Of a stretch of DNA of 64,000 nucleotides, positions 47,534 to 55,138 are shown piece after piece. The notes beneath the pieces are model-generated. The model was not told the origin of the DNA. It ran no database searches and saw only the letters and a list, made by a program, of their open reading frames with translations. The stretch's first letter is position 1. Each line of letters opens with the position of its first letter. Source of the DNA: Planctomycetaceae bacterium (GTDB lineage Bacteria; Planctomycetota; Planctomycetia; Pirellulales; Pirellulaceae); NCBI GenBank assembly GCA_002709225.1, contig PAQH01000126.1, positions 16,189 to 80,188 of the forward strand, in the 5' to 3' direction. The translations under genes and the position numbers were made by a program.

Positions 47534-47824
47534 ATGCCTGAACCCGTACAGGTTAACGATTTGACGGAATTGAGGCAGTATGTTCACCAAGCCCTGTGCG
47601 ACCAGAATGAGTTGGAAATAGGTGCTTTCCACATGACGGAAAGGCAGCTTTCGCGCAGCCAGCGACCGTGTGGCAGGTATTTTTGCTTACACGGGCCTCG
47701 CAGTGTCCGATTTGTCGCAATCTGGGATTCTGAACGCAATTCGGTGTTGTTTTACGATGCGACGGGAGAACGCCGCGAGCAGACTCGCCTGAGTTCCTCC
47801 GGTACCCTGGTACCCGTCGGTTAA
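47534..47824 (+). CDS. Small conserved protein upstream of csrA
   Basis: 96 residues from ATG 47534, with GGGAGG about 11 bases upstream. It reads ELRQYVHQALCDQNELEIGAF then a beta-hairpin-like RYFCLHGPRSVRFVAIWDSERNSVLFYDATGE. The balanced composition and clear alternation support coding. It is not FliW, whose length and motifs differ. Located 88 bases before csrA on the same strand, possibly cotranscribed. Confidence 0.7.
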   Translation: MPEPVQVNDLTELRQYVHQALCDQNELEIGAFHMTERQLSRSQRPCGRYFCLHGPRSVRFVAIWDSERNSVLFYDATGERREQTRLSSSGTLVPVG

Positions 47825-47912
47825 TGTGGTCGCGGCCAAAGTAGTTAGCGCTGGTGAGAGTTTACTTTGATGTCGGCATGGATGCCTGGTCAAAATCGAA
47901 CGGAGGTTGGCG

Positions 47913-48104
47913 ATGTTGGTCCTTTCACGGAAGGAAGGCGAACGTATCAAGTTGGGCGAGGATGTCGTGCTGACAATTGTGCGACTGTCCGGCGATAACG
48001 TTCGTGTGGGCATCGATGCCCCGGCTGAGATGGTTGTACTCCGCGACGAACTCAAAGCTTTCGCCACTCCCCCGGATCCTGGCGCGGCTCCCAGTGGGAC
48101 TTGA
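47913..48104 (+). CDS. csrA: Carbon storage regulator CsrA
   Basis: RNA-binding dimer that blocks translation at GGA sites and often controls flagellin synthesis. 63 residues from ATG 47913, with GGAGG six bases upstream. MLVLSRKEGERIKLGEDVVLTIV and RVGIDAPAEMVVLRDEL are the canonical CsrA blocks, with the RNA-contact Arg6-like and Arg44-like residues kept. The C-terminus (ATPPDPGAAPSGT) is a short Pro-rich tail. The leader itself contains GGAGG, a potential autoregulatory site. Confidence 0.96.
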   Translation: MLVLSRKEGERIKLGEDVVLTIVRLSGDNVRVGIDAPAEMVVLRDELKAFATPPDPGAAPSGT

Positions 48105-48602
48105 CGGTCTTACCGATTAAGCCGTTTGTTTGATCAATACGGCCTACTAGTGGCGTGGTACCCAGCGGCCCGGGTGACTCTCTCGACCTCTTGATCGTGC
48201 GAAAACTTTCGTTTTACCGCATGACTTTTCAGTGTGGCTTCCAGCTGTGCCAACCATCGAGATGGCCTCGTTCCCAGGCCGGGCACACGTTACCGCCAGC
48301 GACGAACTGGCCACGGCCCCGCGAATAACTTCCCACACAGTGCGCTGCGGCGGTCAAGTGTTTGACAGTTCAGATTCCAGCGGTTAGCCTAGTGCAGATG
48401 TTTCCCGCCTCAGCTTAAGATCAAGCTTGCCCGCGAAATGTGTGGTGGGTTTCCTTCCTTGGGTCTGCGAAAGAAGCGGTCGAATAGCGTCGTTTACTGC
48501 TGCCGGCCGTTGTGAAAATTTAGTACCTCCAAACAGGTGAACTTCCTCGCGCTGGTTCGATTTTTTTGGCCGCACGTGCACCGTAACACGGGAGAGCGTT
48601 AC
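48105..48602. other. Intergenic gap before the DUF1501 cluster
   Basis: About 500 bases with no supported gene, no clear hairpin terminator after csrA and no repeats. It presumably carries the promoter of the exported-protein cluster. Confidence 0.4.
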
Positions 48603-49907
48603 ATGAAGTGCTTAGGTAACAACATTGGTCGTCGCGGTTTCATGCACGTCGGTTTTCTCGGCGGCCTGGGTCTGACGTTGTCGGACTATTTTCGGCTACA
48701 GGCCCAAGCGGACCAAAAGTTCTATGAGAGTAAAGAGGGTCCGGCCAAGTCGGTCATTTTCATCTTCATGCCCGGTGGCATGTGCCATCAGGAGACCTTT
48801 GATCCCAAGCCATACGCGCCGATCGAGTACCGCGGTCCGATGAACAGCATCGATACCAAGGTAGAAGGTGTGCGCATCAACGAGGCTTGGAAACAAACCG
48901 CGCAGGTGGCGGATAAACTGGCTATTTGCCGTTCGATGACGCACGGCGAGGCCGCCCATGAACGTGGTACGCACAACATGTTCACCGGGTATCGGCCGAG
49001 TCCGGCTCTTATGTTTCCTAGCATGGGCAGCGTGGTGGCTCACGAGTTTGGCCCCCGCAATAACCTACCGCAGTACGTCTGCGTGCCGGGGCAGCCGAAC
49101 CAGTTTGCAGGAACCGGCTATTTGAGTTCCTCCTATGCTGGTTTCAGCCTCGGTGCGGATCCTGCCAGTGGAAATTTCAAAGTCAAAGATTTGAACCTGC
49201 CTGGCGGTGTGAATGAAGGACGCTTTACGCGGCGTCGCCGTATTCTCGATTCGGTCAACAGTTATTTTAAGGCAAAAGAAAAGTCAGATTCGTTGGATGC
49301 GGTTGATACGTTTTACAACCGAGCGTATTCGCTGATTAGTTCCCAGAAGGCACGTGAAGCGTTTGATATTAATAAGGAAGACGGCAAACTCCGCGATGAG
49401 TACGGTCGCAATACGGCGGGTGCCCGCTTGCTGCTGGCGCGCAGGTTGGTGGAATCCGGTGTCCGTTTCGTCACCACGACGTACGGTGGTTGGGACATGC
49501 ACAGTAATATCGCGGGTGGCATTCGCGGGCAGGTGCCACCCTTTGACCAGGCATTCGGCGCGTTGATTCGTGACTTGACCAACCGTGATCTGCTCGACTC
49601 GACGCTCGTCTGTATCGCCAGTGAGTTTGGTCGAACCCCGAAGATCAACGGGAATGCGGGCCGCGATCACTGGCCCAAAGTGTTCAGTGTGCTCATGGCG
49701 GGTGGCGGTTTGAAGCAGGGAATCGTCTATGGTTCCTCTAATTCGACCGCAAGTGAACCGGAGGAGAATGCACTGACCGTCGAAGACTGGGCGACGACAA
49801 TTTACAATCGGTTGGGAATTGTGGCGGACAAGGAACTGATGTCGCCAGGTGATCGCCCAATTGAAATCGTCAACGGCGGGAAGGTGCGGAAAGAGTTGAT
49901 CATCTAA
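48603..49907 (+). CDS. DUF1501 protein with Tat-type signal
   Basis: 434 residues from ATG 48603 (GGGAGAG upstream). The N-terminus has twin arginines followed by a hydrophobic stretch (GRRGFMHVGFLGGLGL), so Tat export is likely. DUF1501 belongs to the alkaline-phosphatase/sulfatase superfamily: IFIFMPGGMCHQETFDPKP, MTHGEAAHERGTHNMFTGYRPSP, GGWDMHSN and ASEFGRTPKINGNAGRDHWPK hold the expected Asp/His metal ligands. No catalytic Ser/Thr nucleophile is obvious. These genes occur almost always with DUF1549/DUF1553 genes in planctomycetes, as here. Confidence 0.93.
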   Translation: MKCLGNNIGRRGFMHVGFLGGLGLTLSDYFRLQAQADQKFYESKEGPAKSVIFIFMPGGMCHQETFDPKPYAPIEYRGPMNSIDTKVEGVRINEAWKQTAQVADKLAICRSMTHGEAAHERGTHNMFTGYRPSPALMFPSMGSVVAHEFGPRNNLPQYVCVPGQPNQFAGTGYLSSSYAGFSLGADPASGNFKVKDLNLPGGVNEGRFTRRRRILDSVNSYFKAKEKSDSLDAVDTFYNRAYSLISSQKAREAFDINKEDGKLRDEYGRNTAGARLLLARRLVESGVRFVTTTYGGWDMHSNIAGGIRGQVPPFDQAFGALIRDLTNRDLLDSTLVCIASEFGRTPKINGNAGRDHWPKVFSVLMAGGGLKQGIVYGSSNSTASEPEENALTVEDWATTIYNRLGIVADKELMSPGDRPIEIVNGGKVRKELII

Positions 49908-49936
49908 ACGGCCTGTCGTGGGAATGAAACCTTAAG

Positions 49937-49963
49937 CGGGCCACGTTGGTAAAGCGTGGCCCG
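49937..49963 (+). other. Intercistronic hairpin between DUF1501 and PPC genes
   Basis: A 9-bp perfect stem (49937-49945 with 49955-49963), nine-base loop, followed by TGTTACTT rather than a T run. It may set relative expression within the cluster. Confidence 0.5.
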
Positions 49964-49990
49964 TGTTACTTGGATAGTCGGAGAGAAGCC

Positions 49991-52459
49991 ATGTCGCGAC
50001 GTTTTCTTCGTGTGCAGATGCACGTCACAGCCATCGTGTGCTTGACCCTCACTGCGTTTGCCTCCGCGGCCTCACCGCGTCTGGGCAGCATCACGCCGCG
50101 TGGCGTGCAGCGCGGGCAAGAAATCGTTGTGTCGTTCAATGGTTCGAATCTGGGTGATGCCGAACAGATCTTCTTTTACGAAGGCAGTGGGTTTGAAGTC
50201 ACCAAGCTCGAGCCGTCGGGTGGCAATGTCAAAGTCACCATGAAAATCGCTCCTGATGTGCGACTCGGTGAACACGTCGCCCAGGTTCGTACGAAAACGG
50301 GTCTTTCGGATTATCGAACCTTTTGGGTCGAGGATCTGGCCGTTGTCGAAGAGAAGGAGCCGAATAGCGAGTTTGCCGCACCTCAGGCGATTGAATTGAA
50401 CAAGGTGATTAACGGCAATGTCGGCAATGAGGATGTCGATTACTACGTCGTCGAAGCCAAGAAGGGCCAGCGGATTTCGGCCGAAGTCGTCGCCATGCGA
50501 TTGAGCACGGCTTTGTTCGATCCCTATGTGGCGATTCTCAATAGTGAGCGGTTTGAGCTTTCCGCGAATGATGACACCCCATTGGCGCTCCAGGATGCTT
50601 ATGCGGCGATCGTCGCGCCTGAAGATGGTAAGTACATCATTGAGGTACGTGAGAGCGCTTATGCCAACGGGAATAATTATCGCCTCCATGTGGGTACATT
50701 TCCGCGGCCCACCGCGGCCTATCCGGCTGGCGGAAAGAGGGGTGAGGAAGTCGAAGTCAAGTTTCTGGGATTGCCCTCCGGTGAACTCACGCAGAAGTTT
50801 GCTCTTCCTGCCGAGGAGGTCACCGATTTCGGACTGTTCGCAAAAGACGAAGGGGGCGTTGCTCCCACGCCCAATAATTTTCGGTTGTTCGAGCATGGCA
50901 ATGCGTTTGAATCGGAGCCAAATAATGAGATGGCGAAAGCGACACCGGTAGCATTGCCATTAGCCTTCAATGGGATCATTCAAGAACCGAAGGACGTTGA
51001 TTTTTTCCGGTTTAGCGCGAAGAAGGGACAGCAGTTCGAGGTCGAGTGTTTCGCTCGCCGTATTCGTTCGGGACTGGACCCGGTAATGAACTTGTACAAG
51101 GCGGATGGCGGTGGAATCGCTGGCAATGATGATTCACGTGGACCAGATAGCTACTTCCGATTTAACGTGCCAGCGGATGGTGAGTACATCATCCGCGTTA
51201 CCGATCATCTGGGGCGCGGTGGTCCGGATCTGGTTTATCGCATCGAATTCCAGCCAATCAAGCCAAGCCTCTCGTTGTCTATTCCACGTGTCGAGCGCTA
51301 CGGACAGTATCGCCAGCAGATCTACGTGCCTCGCGGTGGCCGGTTTGCCACGCTGATCAACGCAGGACGGGGCAATTTTGGTGGTGAATTAGTGCTTGAG
51401 GGCAAAGACTTGCCGGATGGCTTGAAGATGCTCTGCGATAATATGCCGTCCAATATGAATACGATGCCCGTGGTCTTTGAGGCTGCGGCTGATGCCCCAC
51501 TGTCGGGTAAGCTGTTGAACTTCACGGCACGGCATGCCGAGAACGAAGGCATTCGTGGCAGTTTTGGTAACACGGCCGACTACATCATCGGTGCTCCGGG
51601 CCAATCACGCTATCGTTGGAAATCTGTGAAGCAACTGGCGGTGGCGGTTGTCGAGGAGTTGCCTTTCAAAATCGATATTGTGGTGCCTAAGGTACCTGTC
51701 GTCCGAGATGGCTCGATGCAGTTGAAGGTCGTTGCCACCAAGAAGGAAGGCTGGGACGAAGGCATCAATGTGCAATTCCCGTTCCGTCCACCGGGACTCG
51801 GTGCGGCAAGTTCTGTCAATATCGCCAAGGGCAAGACGGAAGTGAATTACCCGATCAATGCCAATGGTGGGGCCCAGATTAAGAAATGGAAGGTCTTTGC
51901 CCTGGGTACGTCGGGCGGCATGTGGAGTTCTTCACAGCTGGCGGACTTGGAAATTGCCGACGCATTCGTGCGCTTTGAAATGCAGCGTCCGGCGTGTGAG
52001 CAGGGGCAGGAGGCACAGATTCTGTGCAAACTGAATCACACCACGCCTTTTGAGGGTGAGGCAACCGCGCAGCTGTTGGGAATTCCGCCCAAGGTAACGG
52101 CGACACCAATGAAGTTCACCAAGGATACGAAAGAGCTCGTCTTTAACTTGAAGACAGATCCAGCCAGTCCGGTTGGAAAACACAATTTGATCTGCCAGGT
52201 CACCATTACCAAGAACGGTGAGCCCATCGTGAGTCGCGCCGGGGGAGTGCAGCTGCAAATTGACAAGCCTTTGCCGCCTCCACCGGATGCCCCCAAACCA
52301 ATGCCCAAGCCCAAGGCTGCAGAGAAAAAGCCGGAGGCAAAACCAAAGCCCAAGCCTAAGAAACCTCCCAAGCCGCTGACCCGTTTGCAGAAGCTTCGGT
52401 TGGCTGCCAAGAAACGACAGGAAGAGAAAGCCAAGGCCGCCCAAGAGGGGGGTGAGTAG
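49991..52459 (+). CDS. Secreted multi-domain beta protein with PPC domains
   Basis: 822 residues from ATG 49991 (GGAGAG upstream), signal peptide about 1-30. The first module (about 33-115) is IPT/TIG-like: SITPRGVQRGQEIVVSFNGSNLGDAEQIFF. Two pre-peptidase C-terminal (PPC) domains follow, each introduced by an EPN motif: EEKEPNSEFAAPQAI ... DVDYYVVEAKKGQRI and ESEPNNEMAKATPVA ... DVDFFRFSAKKGQQF. Further Ig-like modules occupy about 430-750. The end (about 755-822) is a Pro/Lys/Ala-rich, highly basic tail. Likely an extracellular or cell-surface partner of the neighbouring cytochrome proteins (inference). Confidence 0.88.
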   Translation: MSRRFLRVQMHVTAIVCLTLTAFASAASPRLGSITPRGVQRGQEIVVSFNGSNLGDAEQIFFYEGSGFEVTKLEPSGGNVKVTMKIAPDVRLGEHVAQVRTKTGLSDYRTFWVEDLAVVEEKEPNSEFAAPQAIELNKVINGNVGNEDVDYYVVEAKKGQRISAEVVAMRLSTALFDPYVAILNSERFELSANDDTPLALQDAYAAIVAPEDGKYIIEVRESAYANGNNYRLHVGTFPRPTAAYPAGGKRGEEVEVKFLGLPSGELTQKFALPAEEVTDFGLFAKDEGGVAPTPNNFRLFEHGNAFESEPNNEMAKATPVALPLAFNGIIQEPKDVDFFRFSAKKGQQFEVECFARRIRSGLDPVMNLYKADGGGIAGNDDSRGPDSYFRFNVPADGEYIIRVTDHLGRGGPDLVYRIEFQPIKPSLSLSIPRVERYGQYRQQIYVPRGGRFATLINAGRGNFGGELVLEGKDLPDGLKMLCDNMPSNMNTMPVVFEAAADAPLSGKLLNFTARHAENEGIRGSFGNTADYIIGAPGQSRYRWKSVKQLAVAVVEELPFKIDIVVPKVPVVRDGSMQLKVVATKKEGWDEGINVQFPFRPPGLGAASSVNIAKGKTEVNYPINANGGAQIKKWKVFALGTSGGMWSSSQLADLEIADAFVRFEMQRPACEQGQEAQILCKLNHTTPFEGEATAQLLGIPPKVTATPMKFTKDTKELVFNLKTDPASPVGKHNLICQVTITKNGEPIVSRAGGVQLQIDKPLPPPPDAPKPMPKPKAAEKKPEAKPKPKPKKPPKPLTRLQKLRLAAKKRQEEKAKAAQEGGE

Positions 52460-52547
52460 CCAGCAACCTTCCGGAGATCTCGATACTTCGAACTCAATTC
52501 GCTCATTGCACATACACCGAATACGGTTACAGAAGAGGAATATCGTT

Positions 52548-54998
52548 ATGCGAACGCAGGTGCTTCTAAGCGTTGCCGCGGCACTTCTTACTTGGTCGAT
52601 TCCAGTGACAGCCGAGGAATCCCAAACGCCGCAGGTGGCGCCGGCCGAGATCAAGGTCTATCCTGCGGATGTACATCTCAGCACTGTGCGTGATCAGCAG
52701 GGTTTGATTGTGCAGGCAATCTATCCGGATGGTGTTACGCACGATGTGACTGGCGCAGCCAAATTTGCACTGAGCGACGCTGATTTAGCGCGGCTTGAGA
52801 AGAACATTCTTTACCCGTCGCAGGATGGTGAAGGCCAGCTTACCGTCACGTATGCCGGGCATCAGGTGATTGTGCCCGTCAAGGTCGAACGCGCGAAGGA
52901 AGATGTTCCCATCAGTTTTATGCTTGACGTCATGCCGATCTTTATGAAGGCAAACTGTAATACGGGAAGCTGCCACGGTGCGGCGAGTGGCAAGGATGGG
53001 TTCAGGCTCTCCTTGTTTGGTTTCGACCCGCAAGGGGATCACTACCGCCTGACCCACGAATTGAGCGGTCGTCGGATTAACTTGGCGGTGCCACGTGAAA
53101 GCCTGGTGATGGAAAAAGCGACCGGTGCCGTGCCCCACACCGGTGGCAAGCGGTTTGACATCGACAGCTCGATGGCCGCCACCATGGAACGTTGGCTGGT
53201 TGCCGGTGCTCCCAATGACCCGGATCCGGCCAAGGTGCCGACTGTCGTTTCTGTTGAGATTTACCCCGAGGGAGCGGTGCTCGATGGTGAAGGGGCGACG
53301 CAGCAAATCAGTGTGCGTGCGAAGTACTCGGATGGGACGGATCGTGATGTGACTTCCCAGGCGTATTTCCTGTCGAACAATGATAATTCGGCTCCCATCG
53401 AGCAAAACGGCGTTGTTACCGCTTCCAAACGGGGTGAGGCGTTCATCATGGCGCGTTTTGAAACGCACACAGTCGGGACTCATTTCATTGTGCTGCCCAA
53501 AGGGCTCAAGTTCACCTGGAAAGAGGTTCCTTCCAATAGCTTTGTCGATGATTTGATGTACCAGAAATTCAAGAAGATGCGGATCCAGCCTTCGGACGTT
53601 TGCACGGATGAAGAATTCATGCGTCGTGTCTATCTTGACGTCGTCGGAGTACTGCCGACGGTCGAGGAGTTCAATACTTACGTCAATGACAGCGATCCCA
53701 AGAAACGCGAGAAGTTGGTGGATGCTTTGCTTAACCGCAAGGAGTTCGTCGAGATCTGGGTGATGAAATGGGCGGAGTTGTTGCAAGTTCGCACGACTCA
53801 GCAGATCGCCTACAAGCCAATGCTCCGTTACTACAATTGGATCCAGGAACGCATCGCCAGCAACATGCCGATGGATCAGATGGTCCAGGAGTTGTTGGGT
53901 GCTAGTGGTGGAACATTCGAAAACGCGGCCACCAATTACTACCAAATGGAAGGTGATCCGAAGAAAGTCGCCGAAAACGTCGCTCAGGTATTTATGGGCA
54001 TGCGGATCCAGTGTGCCCAGTGCCACAATCATCCGTTGGACCGCTGGACAATGGACGACTATTACAGCTTCGCCGCATTCTTTTCGCAGATCGGTCGCAA
54101 AGGGGGTGAAGACCCTCGTGAGCGGATCATCTTTAATAGCGGTGGCGGTGAAGTAAAACACCCAGTGGGCGGCCGGGTGATGACGCCGAAGTTCCTTGGA
54201 GGGGCTGTGCCTGACGTGAAAGGCAAAGACCGCCGCGTGGTGATGGCAAATTGGCTGGCTTCCGCGGAAAATCCCTACTTCGCTAAGAATCTCGCGAACA
54301 TTGTCTGGAACCATTTTTTCGGGAAAGGGATCATTAACGAGGTCGATGATGTCCGTGTTAGTAATCCGCCGGTGAACGCGGAACTACTTGACACGCTCGG
54401 GCAGAAATTCACCGAGTACAAGTACGACTTCAAGAAACTCGTTCGTGACATCTGCACTTCGCGGACCTATCAGTTCAGTACCGCCATGAATGAAACGAAT
54501 GCAACGGACACCAAGAACTTTTCACATGCGTATTTGCGGCGTGTCCGGGCTGAAATCCTGCTCGACTTGATTAGTCAGGTGACCGGTACGAAGAATAAGT
54601 TTTCTGGTCTTCCCCTTGGTGCGCGGGCTGTGCAGATAGCCAATGGCAACACGAGCACGTATTTTCTTTCCACTTTTGGAAGGGCCAGTCGGGCGACCGT
54701 TTGTGCCTGTGAAGTGAAGATCGAGCCGAATTTGTCCCAGGCGCTCCATCTGATCAATGGCGATACATTGCAGAGCAAGGTGGCGCAGGGCAATCTGATC
54801 GGCAAACGGCTGGAAGAGAAGGTTGATCCCGCGCAGATTGTGGAAGAGCTTTATATTCGTTGTTTGACACGACGCCCGACGGAGCAGGAGCGAAACGACT
54901 TGAATGCCGTGCTCGCCGAAGCCGAAGACAAGAAACAGGTGCTGGAAGATGTCTTCTGGGCTCTGTTGAACTCCCGTGAGTTTGTCTTTAATCATTAA
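52548..54998 (+). CDS. DUF1549/DUF1553 protein with Big2 domains and heme-type Cys motifs
   Basis: 816 residues from ATG 52548 (AGAGGA eight bases upstream), signal peptide about 1-22. A Big2-like beta domain, then NCNTGSCHGAASGKDGF: Cys137-X4-Cys142-His143, a non-canonical heme-type motif. A second Big2 (about 230-320) leads to DUF1549 (FVDDLMYQKFKKMRIQ, RRVYLDVVGVLPT), with a standard CAQCH within QCAQCHNHPLDRW, then DUF1553 (NPYFAKNLANIVWNHFFGKGI ... RAEILLDLISQVTG). It pairs with DUF1501 as a probable periplasmic redox complex of unknown substrate. Confidence 0.93.
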   Translation: MRTQVLLSVAAALLTWSIPVTAEESQTPQVAPAEIKVYPADVHLSTVRDQQGLIVQAIYPDGVTHDVTGAAKFALSDADLARLEKNILYPSQDGEGQLTVTYAGHQVIVPVKVERAKEDVPISFMLDVMPIFMKANCNTGSCHGAASGKDGFRLSLFGFDPQGDHYRLTHELSGRRINLAVPRESLVMEKATGAVPHTGGKRFDIDSSMAATMERWLVAGAPNDPDPAKVPTVVSVEIYPEGAVLDGEGATQQISVRAKYSDGTDRDVTSQAYFLSNNDNSAPIEQNGVVTASKRGEAFIMARFETHTVGTHFIVLPKGLKFTWKEVPSNSFVDDLMYQKFKKMRIQPSDVCTDEEFMRRVYLDVVGVLPTVEEFNTYVNDSDPKKREKLVDALLNRKEFVEIWVMKWAELLQVRTTQQIAYKPMLRYYNWIQERIASNMPMDQMVQELLGASGGTFENAATNYYQMEGDPKKVAENVAQVFMGMRIQCAQCHNHPLDRWTMDDYYSFAAFFSQIGRKGGEDPRERIIFNSGGGEVKHPVGGRVMTPKFLGGAVPDVKGKDRRVVMANWLASAENPYFAKNLANIVWNHFFGKGIINEVDDVRVSNPPVNAELLDTLGQKFTEYKYDFKKLVRDICTSRTYQFSTAMNETNATDTKNFSHAYLRRVRAEILLDLISQVTGTKNKFSGLPLGARAVQIANGNTSTYFLSTFGRASRATVCACEVKIEPNLSQALHLINGDTLQSKVAQGNLIGKRLEEKVDPAQIVEELYIRCLTRRPTEQERNDLNAVLAEAEDKKQVLEDVFWALLNSREFVFNH

Positions 54999-55138
54999 TT
55001 GGTTTGGGGTTGCGGGAAATCGAGCCTGGACGCCACAGCTCTGTCAATTATCGTGGAGACAGAGGGGCATGCCGCGAAAACGGTTTTGTGCGTTAGTCTA
55101 AAGTGGTTAGAGGTCTGCCCAGAGAGGTGGAGGGGATC

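Noticed and set aside
52785..54314. 509-codon open frame antisense to the DUF1549/1553 gene
   Set aside because: His/Arg/Leu-rich mirror of a conserved coding sequence with no start signal or family pattern.
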